DNA of 12,216 nt from Proteobacteria bacterium UBA664 (GTDB taxonomy: Bacteria > Pseudomonadota > Gammaproteobacteria > UBA7966): the NCBI GenBank assembly GCA_002299125.1, contig DBNU01000153.1, forward strand, positions 1 to 12,216. Reading direction: 5' to 3'. Shown here piece by piece: positions 6,566 to 12,216 of the stretch. The position numbers and the translations under genes were made by a program. The notes below the pieces were generated by a model. That model had not been told where the DNA came from and made no database searches. It saw only the letters and a program-made list of their open reading frames with translations. Each line of letters begins with the position of its first letter. Positions within the stretch are counted from its first letter, which is position 1.

Positions 6566-7507
6566 GTGCAGTCTCCAGGCGCTGAGCGGCGTTGGCATCG
6601 TCCGCGCCGCTACGGGTTTGACCTCGCGGTGATCGGCACCGATCCGTCTGCTCTGGCGCTGGTCGAGGCCCAGCTCGCGGCCACACCGCGCGCGCGGGTG
6701 AGCGTGATCGAGCACCCCCCGCGCGGCGGGCTCGGTGTGGTCCCGGCAGGGGTATCCGCGCTGCCGGCCGGCGTGGAGGTCCGGCCCGGATGGGCCCGGT
6801 TGCTCGACCCCTGGACATTGCAGATCTCCGGCCCCGACGGCCGCAGCGAGACCCTGACGACCCGACGCATCCTGCTTGCTGTGGGGACAGAAGCCGTGCA
6901 GCCGGAATTGCCCGGGCTCGACCAAGTGCGCTGCTGCGCGGCCGATGATCCTGCGGAAATGGCCAACCAGCCTGCGCAGCCGCTGGTGCTGGGTGGCGGC
7001 AATACCGGCGTCGCCTTGGCACTCGCACTGGCAGAGGGCGGATCCTCGGTCGTCTTGATCGAGCGCGCACCGCGCCTGCTGGTGGACGCCGATCTGGCTG
7101 TGGCTGAAGGGATGCGTCAGCGCCTCACCTCCGCCGGGGTCAGGGTGTGCACGCGGGCCTTTGCGCTCAGGGTGACGGCGGTGGGTGAGGGTGGCAGTCT
7201 CTGCGTGCAGGACGCCGACGGGCGGCATGTCTTCCCCTTCGACGCGCTGTTCGTGGCCAGCGGGCGGCGGCCCCGTCTGGACGGGCTGGGTCTGGAGGCA
7301 CTCGGTTACGACACCAGCAAGCCGCTTGCGGTCGACCGGCGGCATCGCACCCGGCTGCCGCACATCCTGGCCTGCGGCGAGGTGGCAGAAGATGTGGCAG
7401 AACCCGGGGCAGCCCGCGCAACCAGGCCGGTACTCGGCTGGGCCCGCGGCTGGCTGTCGCGGTACCTGCCTGACCCGTTCCTCCCCGGTGTTCGCCGCAA
7501 TGGCTGA
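6566..7507 (+). CDS. FAD/NAD(P)-type pyridine nucleotide oxidoreductase with degenerate FAD motifs
   Basis: 313 residues, shorter than the usual 450-480 of the lipoamide dehydrogenase / mercuric reductase family. The NAD-binding Rossmann motif is textbook: PLVLGGGNTGVALALALAEG followed by VVLIERAP. The family's ATG-like motif (RILLAVGTEAVQPELPG) and FDALFVASGRRPRLDGLGLE are present. The first Rossmann motif, which should bind FAD, reads VIGTDPSALA and lacks the second and third glycines of GxGxxG. The redox-active CxxxxC segment is absent, the late FAD motif reads ACGEVAE with Glu in place of the usual Asp, and no C-terminal dimerisation domain follows. So it may bind FAD weakly or differently; the substrate is unknown. 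The GTG at 6566 has no good ribosome binding site, so the start is uncertain. Its stop overlaps the proposed truD start (TGATG). Confidence 0.75.
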   Translation: MQSPGAERRWHRPRRYGFDLAVIGTDPSALALVEAQLAATPRARVSVIEHPPRGGLGVVPAGVSALPAGVEVRPGWARLLDPWTLQISGPDGRSETLTTRRILLAVGTEAVQPELPGLDQVRCCAADDPAEMANQPAQPLVLGGGNTGVALALALAEGGSSVVLIERAPRLLVDADLAVAEGMRQRLTSAGVRVCTRAFALRVTAVGEGGSLCVQDADGRHVFPFDALFVASGRRPRLDGLGLEALGYDTSKPLAVDRRHRTRLPHILACGEVAEDVAEPGAARATRPVLGWARGWLSRYLPDPFLPGVRRNG

Positions 7508-8634
7508 TGTTGCCCGGACCCGATGCCCGCTGCGCCCGGCACGGGGTGTTCAGCGTGATTGAACCGGGGGAAGGAGCGGGCGACGCGCTGCCGGTGGGCG
7601 ATCCGACCCGCAGGCTGCCCTTCGCGCTGGGCGGCCCAGCGCTCAGCGGCCTGCTGCGTTCCCGTCCGGAGGACTTCCTCGTCGAGGAAGACCTGGGCTG
7701 GCAGCCTTCGGGTGCGGGTGAACATGTCTTCCTCACCCTGCGCAAGCGGGGACTCAACACCACGGATCTGGCCCGGCGCATCGCCCGTCTGGCCGTGGTG
7801 CCGGCGCTCGCGGTGGGCTTCGCGGGACTGAAGGATCGCCACGCCCTGACCACCCAGTCCTTCACCGTACAACTCGCGGCGGGCGCGATGCCGGACTGGA
7901 CGCAACTCGAGGACGGCAGCGTGGAAGTGCTGGCCGTCACGCGGCACGCCCGCAAGCTGCGACGGGGCGCGCTGACCGGCAACCGCTTCCAGATCTGTGT
8001 CCGCGGGCTGGCCGGTGATCGACTGCGGGCGGACCAGACCCTGAACCGCATAGCGCGCCAGGGCGTGCCCAACGCCTTCGGTTCCCAGCGCTTCGGGCGC
8101 GCTGGCGGCAATCTGGAGGCGGCCGCGGCGCTGTTGGCGGGCCGGGGGCGGCGCCTGCCGCGCGAGCAGCAGGGCCTGTACCTGTCCGCGGCGCGCTCCT
8201 GGCTCTTCAACCTGGTGCTGGCCGAGCGCGTGCGAAGTGGTTGCTGGGACACGGCCCTGAACGGCGATGTGCTGATGCTGGAGGGGAGCCACTCCCAGTT
8301 CCACCACGACGCGGCGGACGCGGGCATCGCCACTCGCCTCGCCGCGCTCGATCTGCACCCATCCGGCCCGCTGCCGGGGCGTGTGGGTCGCGCGCTCACA
8401 GCGCGATCCGCGAGTGCGGAACTCGAGGCCGTGGTACTCCTGCCCTGGACACACTGGGTCGAGGGCCTCGCCAGACTGGGCGTGGATGCGGAGCGGCGGG
8501 CCCTGCGGGTGGTGGTCCGCGATCTGCACTGGACGTGGGGTGAGACCGATTTGACCCTGGCCTTCAACCTCACGGGCGGTTCCTACGCTACGGCCGTCCT
8601 GCGTGAGCTGGTCGACACCAACGCGCCGGACTGA
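7507..8634 (+). CDS. truD: tRNA pseudouridine(13) synthase TruD
   Basis: Converts uridine 13 of certain tRNAs (tRNA-Glu in E. coli) to pseudouridine; cytoplasmic. Family marks: LLRSRPEDFLVEEDLG near the start, GEHVFLTLRKRGLNT, the catalytic motif GFAGLKDRHALTTQ with Asp110 as the expected nucleophile, GNRFQICVRG, and NAFGSQRFGRAGGNL, matching the TruD-specific FG-QRFG element. At 375 residues from the ATG at 7507 it is about 25 longer than the E. coli enzyme. The extra length is all N-terminal and unconserved, so a later start (GTG at 7546, 7555 or 7594) is possible; the ATG is preferred for its one-base overlap with the upstream stop. An insertion-domain region (roughly 190-330) with a PG-W-like shape is present. 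The gene is not next to surE or ispF, unlike in E. coli. Confidence 0.93.
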   Translation: MLPGPDARCARHGVFSVIEPGEGAGDALPVGDPTRRLPFALGGPALSGLLRSRPEDFLVEEDLGWQPSGAGEHVFLTLRKRGLNTTDLARRIARLAVVPALAVGFAGLKDRHALTTQSFTVQLAAGAMPDWTQLEDGSVEVLAVTRHARKLRRGALTGNRFQICVRGLAGDRLRADQTLNRIARQGVPNAFGSQRFGRAGGNLEAAAALLAGRGRRLPREQQGLYLSAARSWLFNLVLAERVRSGCWDTALNGDVLMLEGSHSQFHHDAADAGIATRLAALDLHPSGPLPGRVGRALTARSASAELEAVVLLPWTHWVEGLARLGVDAERRALRVVVRDLHWTWGETDLTLAFNLTGGSYATAVLRELVDTNAPD

Positions 8635-8667
8635 GAGCCACACGCTGCGGGAAGTCGCTCGCTGCCC

Positions 8668-9309
8668 TCAGGGACGTTTGCGCCGGGGGACCGCCAGCAC
8701 CAGGGTGCCGCCCTCGGCCACCGCCGGCGGGTCGCGCGTGTACTGCAGGGCCACGTCGCCGATCTCGATCCGGCAGCCATCGAAGAGGCGCGAGTGCGCG
8801 ATGCGCTTGCCAGCCAGGTAAACCCCGTTCAGCGAGTCCAGATCGGTGATGCCGATGCCACCATCCGGGCGCAGGTCCACTTCGGCGTGATAGCGCGAGA
8901 CCGAGGGGTCGGACAGGACGAGATCGTTGCCGATGGAGCGGCCGATACGGAAGGGCAGTTGCTCGATGGCGTGGTGTACCGGGGCCCCGTCGACGGCGAT
9001 CAGCCAGCCGGCACAGGGTCGGGGCTCGGATGGCACTGGCGTGACAGCCTGTGCAGCATCTTTGGCCGTTGGTTCGGCGCTGGCGGCGGGTGGCTCATCC
9101 CGACGAGGTCTGCGGCGAAGCTGGCTGAGCACGAGCCCCAGCGACAGGCAGCCGAGCAGCACGAGCAGGATGGGGAGTTCGGGGCCGTCGAAAAGACCCA
9201 ACGACAGTTCGCTGCCGGGCAGTGCCGAGGCACATTCCGGGTGGAGCGCCCACAGGCCAGCGGCCCCACTCAAGGACGGGGGGCTGCGTCTGTCCGTGGG
9301 GCTTGCCAT
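8668..9309 (-). CDS. Membrane-anchored FHA-domain protein
   Basis: 213 residues with a non-conserved N-terminal part, one membrane helix (PILLVLLGCLSLGLVLSQL, about residues 46-64) followed by a basic stop-transfer stretch (RRRPRRD), a Pro/Ala-rich linker, and a C-terminal FHA domain. FHA domains bind phosphothreonine peptides. The key positions are all there: Gly123-Arg124 (IGRSIGNDL), Ser138 and His141 (SVSRYHAEV), and Asn161-Gly162 (DSLNGVYLAGKRI). By the positive-inside rule the FHA domain faces the cytoplasm. The ATG at 9309 is used; a GTG at 9336 with GAGG nine bases upstream would add nine residues, and the frame stays open to 9429. It is the last gene of the minus-strand cluster, 220 bases after the two-helix protein, and converges on truD with a 33-base gap. 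No protein kinase or phosphatase gene is seen in the window. Confidence 0.85.
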   Translation of the reverse strand: MASPTDRRSPPSLSGAAGLWALHPECASALPGSELSLGLFDGPELPILLVLLGCLSLGLVLSQLRRRPRRDEPPAASAEPTAKDAAQAVTPVPSEPRPCAGWLIAVDGAPVHHAIEQLPFRIGRSIGNDLVLSDPSVSRYHAEVDLRPDGGIGITDLDSLNGVYLAGKRIAHSRLFDGCRIEIGDVALQYTRDPPAVAEGGTLVLAVPRRKRP

Positions 9310-9529
9310 CCTGCCGGTGTACTGCGGTGAGTTCACGCCCGACTGCCTCGTGCGGGATCCTTGAGCCGTGGCCCGGTCGGCCCGGCCCTTGCGCAGCCCG
9401 CGAGAGCCGAAGCTTACGCGCAGCCACACGTTGCCGCGATGGCGCCGCTTGGAGCCGCAGGCCGTCGGGGTAGGGCAACGCCAAGGCCCGCACCCGCGCT
9501 GCGCTATCTCCGGCCAGACGGGCGTACGA

Positions 9530-10051
9530 TCATTTTTCCGGGAACAGCGGATCGGGCATGTCGAAGAATTCGATCTTCACGCTCTTCTGCCCGTAATGAG
9601 CGGCATCCTTGATCTCCTGATCCGGGCGCCCACCGGGCAGTGTCTCTGTCTCACCCAGTTGCGGGATGTTCTTGCGCAGCTTCGTTCCAGCCTCGGCCAT
9701 CCGCTGGTGCAGCGCGGCCGAGTAGGGGACGTCGTAGCTCCGAGGCGGGCTGTCGGTCGGTGCGTTCATGTCCGTCGCCCACAGGTAGATCCGGCCCTCG
9801 GCGCCAGTCAGCTTGCTCGGCTCCTGGATGTGTATGGCCAGCAGGCGGAAACGCTCGGGCAGCGGGTCCCGCGTAGGCCAGCCGATGAGTGCCGGCCATG
9901 AAAGGTAGGTAACGATGTAGAGCCAGCTCGTCAGCAGGATCGCAGCGGCCTTCAACCACCAGGGCCAGCGCGAGTGGATGTTCAGCGTGAGCAGCAGCGC
10001 CGCGACGACCACGAATGCGACCGTCAGGCCGCCCCAACCAAGAATCATCAT
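9530..10051 (-). CDS. Uncharacterised protein with two N-terminal membrane helices
   Basis: 173 residues; I do not recognise the family. It opens with two membrane helices (about residues 3-24 and 31-52), the second Trp/Tyr-rich, joined by a short turn with IHSRWPWW. About 120 polar residues follow, including RLLAIHIQEPSKLTG, GRIYLWATDMNAP and RSYDVPYSAALHQRMAEA, with a proline-rich end. With both helices crossing the membrane, the tail lies on the same side as the N-terminus. Two ATGs (10051, 10048) fit; a TGAG six bases before 10051 is the nearest ribosome-binding-like sequence, and the open frame extends to a TTG at 10087. It lies 108 bases after the ExbD-like gene, on the same strand between that gene and the FHA gene, suggesting it is part of the same envelope complex. 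Confidence 0.75.
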   Translation of the reverse strand: MMILGWGGLTVAFVVVAALLLTLNIHSRWPWWLKAAAILLTSWLYIVTYLSWPALIGWPTRDPLPERFRLLAIHIQEPSKLTGAEGRIYLWATDMNAPTDSPPRSYDVPYSAALHQRMAEAGTKLRKNIPQLGETETLPGGRPDQEIKDAAHYGQKSVKIEFFDMPDPLFPEK

Positions 10052-10159
10052 GCTGATCTCAAGCTCCTGTCGGTTTTGTCCGGGCAATGTCTGCCAGGAT
10101 GCTTTGGTGGGGATGTGGGAGCGGTGGCTTCACCCCGTGCCTTTCCACGATGTGAGACG

Positions 10160-10783
10160 TCATTTGGCACCACGTACCGCCTCCAGCAGCGATTTCTGCA
10201 GAGTGGAGAAGTTGCTGGCCGAACCGTCTGCAGCGATCTGGAACCGGAAGGCAGTGCGTTCTTCGCCCTCCGCATAGAGGGTGATGGTCTCGTAGTACAG
10301 CACCTCGAGCCTGGGGTTCACGCGGTCGAGCCGGACCGTCACCGGCACTGGCTTGCCGGCATAAGTGGCGTAGTAGTGGATATTCAGCACGTACTCCCCG
10401 GTTACCACGCCGCGAATGGTGGTGATCTCCTGGTTCAGCGGATTCTCGATCTCGCGACCGTTCACGGAGATGACGTCATTCAGCATGCCGCGGTCGTCGC
10501 GGTCCAGGTGCACGAGTCCGGCCTGCGGGTTGCGAAACCACACGATCGAGCCGGCCGGATCCTCGAGGTAGGTGTCGATGTCGTTGCGGTCGTAATCCGG
10601 CCAGGTGACGGTAATGATGTACTCGGCCTTCGGGTCGATGATGCCTTGCCTGGCGACCGGATTCATGTACATCACGGCCACCACGAACAGGAAGGTGAAA
10701 CCGAGCAGGGCGTTGAAGAGCAAATCCGTGACCGGGTCGAAACCCGGGCGGCCCCGAATACCACTCCCGTAGCGGACGCCCAC
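10160..10783 (-). CDS. ExbD/TolR/MotB-like single-helix partner with a beta-rich C-terminal domain
   Basis: 207 residues. A short cytoplasmic start is followed by one membrane helix, PVTDLLFNALLGFTFLFVVA (18-37), with Asp20 at its entrance. This matches the layout of ExbD, TolR and MotB, whose single conserved Asp at the start of the helix carries the ions that drive the motor. The large periplasmic part (about 45-207) lacks the usual ExbD/TolR or OmpA-like peptidoglycan-binding motifs. It is instead strand-rich, with VNGREIENPLNQEIT, GEYVLNIHYYATYAGKPVPV and TVRLDRVNP, which resembles immunoglobulin-like or DUF2135-type beta-sandwich domains (inference). The GTG start at 10783 lies four bases after the stop of the MotA/ExbB-like gene, with no clear ribosome binding site of its own, so translation is probably coupled. 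That pairing is what supports the assignment most. Confidence 0.75.
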   Translation of the reverse strand: MGVRYGSGIRGRPGFDPVTDLLFNALLGFTFLFVVAVMYMNPVARQGIIDPKAEYIITVTWPDYDRNDIDTYLEDPAGSIVWFRNPQAGLVHLDRDDRGMLNDVISVNGREIENPLNQEITTIRGVVTGEYVLNIHYYATYAGKPVPVTVRLDRVNPRLEVLYYETITLYAEGEERTAFRFQIAADGSASNFSTLQKSLLEAVRGAK

Positions 10784-10787
10784 CGGA

Positions 10788-11531
10788 TCAGGCTCGCCGC
10801 GACCGACGGCGCTGAACCTGCGCCTGCGCCATGTCCACCGTGTCTTCCAGCAGTTCGTTCATCGACTGGCCAAGCAGATAGACCTTGCTCCCAAGCAGCA
10901 TGCCGCCGACCAGGCCGGCCAGGGTCGTGTACAGCGCAGTGCCCATGCCATAACTCATTTGTCTCAAGACCCGTTGCATCACGGAGACGTCGATCTCGGC
11001 AGTGTCCGCGACGGAGCCCAGCATGGCGATGAAGCCGATCACGGTGCCGAGGAAACCCAGTTTGGCCATCAGATCCACCAGGAACCAGGCTACGTCGTGC
11101 GCGTCGCGGATGCGCTGTGCCCGCGTGTTGAGCAGCTCGGTGACGGTCTCACCACTAGGCCCCTCGCCGGAGCGAGGATCGATGAGCACATCGCGCAGAT
11201 GTCGGGTTGCGAAGCCGTCCGGAAGTGTCTGGCCGCTGGCGCTATCTCGCACATCAAGCCCTACGACCTCGAGTTCCGCATCGGGATTGCGTGCCAGGGC
11301 AAGGCGCAGTTCTCCGAGCACGTTGTGCTGATGGGACAACCGCCAAGCCTCACGCAGACAATGCAGGAAGCCCACGACATAGATACCGATGATGGCAAGG
11401 CAGAGGCGGCTCTGGTCTGTTGCGATCATCTCGGCCAGGTAGCCGGAGTGCCAGGCCACATAGAGCACGAAAACCGACAGGCCGGCGATGACCAGAGACT
11501 GCAGCAGTAACTTGTGTTCTATATGGTCCAT
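10788..11531 (-). CDS. MotA/TolQ/ExbB-type proton-channel protein
   Basis: 247 residues, with four predicted membrane helices as in MotA: about 10-26, 42-58, 149-172 and 196-220. The last two carry the family signature: AKLGFLGTVIGFIAMLGS, and GMGTALYTTLAGLVGGMLLG, where small and Thr residues line the ion path. Between helices 2 and 3 lies a cytoplasmic region of roughly 90 residues with LRDVLIDPRSGEGPSGETV. Known relatives form pentamers around two copies of an ExbD/MotB-type partner and use the proton or sodium gradient to do work at a distance in the envelope. The partner gene follows four bases downstream. The ATG at 11531 was chosen over the TTG at 11558 because GAGGG sits seven bases before it. 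No TonB, Pal, flagellar or gliding gene is seen nearby, so the work performed is unknown. Confidence 0.88.
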   Translation of the reverse strand: MDHIEHKLLLQSLVIAGLSVFVLYVAWHSGYLAEMIATDQSRLCLAIIGIYVVGFLHCLREAWRLSHQHNVLGELRLALARNPDAELEVVGLDVRDSASGQTLPDGFATRHLRDVLIDPRSGEGPSGETVTELLNTRAQRIRDAHDVAWFLVDLMAKLGFLGTVIGFIAMLGSVADTAEIDVSVMQRVLRQMSYGMGTALYTTLAGLVGGMLLGSKVYLLGQSMNELLEDTVDMAQAQVQRRRSRRA

Positions 11532-11538
11532 GTCGATG

Positions 11539-11543
11539 CCCTC
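11539..11543 (-). promoter_or_regulatory. Ribosome binding site of the MotA/ExbB-like gene
   Basis: On the minus strand this reads GAGGG, seven bases before the ATG at 11531. It decides the start in favour of that ATG over the TTG at 11558. Confidence 0.5.
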
Positions 11544-11610
11544 ATCCTGGGAAAGCAAGCCGAAGCGGGGTTTTCAGCTTGAAGAGCAGCAGGTTGTCTC
11601 GAGCGTCCCA

Positions 11611-12177
11611 TCACTCGCGTGACACCGCATAGTCCTGTATGGCGCACAGTTCTGCATTCAGCGTCTGCGCGAAGTCGGCCACACGGGAGTCCGGATGCTG
11701 CACCGGCAGCAACAGCATGCTGACCACCACCGATCCACCCTCCGTGTGCACGGCCACGCGGCAGGGCATCTGCGCCACGAAGCCCGGATCCAGATCGAGC
11801 ACGGTCCGGGCGTTCTCGAGGTTGCAGAAATGGATGATTTCGAACTCCGGATAGCCTGCGTATCCGCGCTCGCGCAGCCCCCGGCCCAGCGAATTGCGGC
11901 CCGTGATGCGGAAGTTGCGCTCGGTGATCGCGAGTTCGAGGTCCTCGAGGACCCAGTCGAAAGGCACACCCTGTAGCCGACGCACGCGCATCGGGATGGC
12001 AGTGCCGGGGTCGGGTTCGCAGGGGTGGGTGGCGGTCGCTGCCGGGTCCGGGCGCGCGACAGCGTCGGTGGCAGCGGATGCCCCGAGTCCGCCAAGCAGC
12101 GACAGGGCGCAGAACAAGGCACGCACCCTGGGGCCATGTGGTGCGGAATACCCGGATGGGTGCCGACATTCAGTCAT
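11611..12177 (-). CDS. Exported DUF302-family protein
   Basis: 188 residues. After a basic, Pro/His-containing start comes a hydrophobic stretch (ALFCALSLLGGLGASAA, about 20-36), most simply a signal peptide ending at ASA-A. The mature part matches the DUF302 plan: a helix with LEDLELAITERNFRITG, then PEFEIIHFCNLENARTVLDL and MPCRVAVHTEGGSVVVSMLL. The Cys of the F-C-N segment (C118) and that of PCRV (C139) are the family's conserved spots. DUF302 proteins are small homodimeric folds of unknown function. The ATG at 12177 is preferred because GGAG lies four bases before it; a GTG at 12189 or a GTG at 12126 (which would give a more standard signal peptide) are alternatives. It is the first visible gene of the minus-strand cluster and ends about 80 bases before the MotA/ExbB-like start. 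The promoter must lie at or beyond the right edge. Confidence 0.8.
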   Translation of the reverse strand: MTECRHPSGYSAPHGPRVRALFCALSLLGGLGASAATDAVARPDPAATATHPCEPDPGTAIPMRVRRLQGVPFDWVLEDLELAITERNFRITGRNSLGRGLRERGYAGYPEFEIIHFCNLENARTVLDLDPGFVAQMPCRVAVHTEGGSVVVSMLLLPVQHPDSRVADFAQTLNAELCAIQDYAVSRE

Positions 12178-12216
12178 GGATCTCCACACGTGTTCCGATC
12201 GATACGTACTGGCGCA

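Noticed and set aside
7306..8643. 445-codon minus-strand open frame opposite truD
   Set aside because: No domain, and it overlaps the whole of a recognised tRNA-modifying enzyme; an antisense shadow.
8635..8667. Shared terminator between convergent truD and the FHA gene
   Set aside because: The 33-base gap shows no convincing inverted repeat or T/A runs.
8668..9309. FHA component of a type VI secretion system
   Set aside because: No Tss genes (TssJ, TssK, TssL, sheath or ATPase) are present, and the domain order (membrane helix then C-terminal FHA) differs from the usual Fha/TagH.
9974..11032. 352-codon plus-strand open frame opposite the motor genes
   Set aside because: Low-complexity translation without signatures, while the minus strand carries the MotA/ExbB and ExbD-like signatures with coupled spacing.
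8668..12177. Zorya anti-phage system
   Set aside because: The motor-like pair recalls ZorA/ZorB, but the partner has no OmpA-like wall-binding domain, the channel protein lacks the long ZorA tail, and no ZorC, ZorD or ZorE-like gene is present.
1..12216. CRISPR arrays, tRNA or rRNA genes, transposase genes
   Set aside because: No regularly spaced repeats, tRNA-like cloverleaf or conserved rRNA segments, and no transposase or integrase signatures were seen on either strand.

Overview
The window is high-GC DNA with densely packed genes, many of them overlapping by a few bases. It most resembles the chromosome of a gammaproteobacterium. The reasons are a TruD-type tRNA pseudouridine synthase, a potFGHI-ordered putrescine transporter close in sequence to the E. 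coli one, and the BacA/UppP type of undecaprenyl-diphosphatase. The genus cannot be fixed from the sequence alone. A free-living, Ectothiorhodospira- or Chromatium-like lineage would fit, but that is a guess.

Left part (1-1817): the 3' nearly complete part of uppP (cell-wall lipid carrier recycling) is followed by a small toxin-antitoxin operon: an 'addiction module' antitoxin and a ParE/RelE-fold toxin that overlap by 4 bases. Next comes about 400 bases without an intact gene. This stretch starts with a hairpin that overlaps the toxin stop codon and looks like a worn integron attC site. It also holds a short remnant of a HigA-type helix-turn-helix antitoxin. The stretch looks like a site where small mobile stress modules land and decay.

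Middle part (1818-8634, all + strand): a four-gene polyamine ABC importer, potF (periplasmic binding protein), potG (ATPase), potH and potI (permeases), is translationally coupled. It is followed by an exported glutathione peroxidase. After a small hairpin come an unusual FAD/NAD-type oxidoreductase with worn FAD motifs and no redox-disulfide segment, and truD, whose proposed ATG overlaps the oxidoreductase stop.

Right part (8668-12177, all - strand, convergent with truD): five genes that read as one cluster. In transcription order they are an exported DUF302 protein, a MotA/TolQ/ExbB-type ion-channel subunit, a partner with one membrane helix that keeps the ExbD/TolR/MotB-type aspartate but carries a beta-rich domain instead of a known peptidoglycan- or TonB-type domain, a small protein with two membrane helices, and a membrane-anchored FHA (phosphothreonine-binding) protein. 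I infer an ion-driven envelope machine of an unassigned type, possibly under phospho-signal control. This is the most interesting part of the window. It may continue upstream beyond the right edge.
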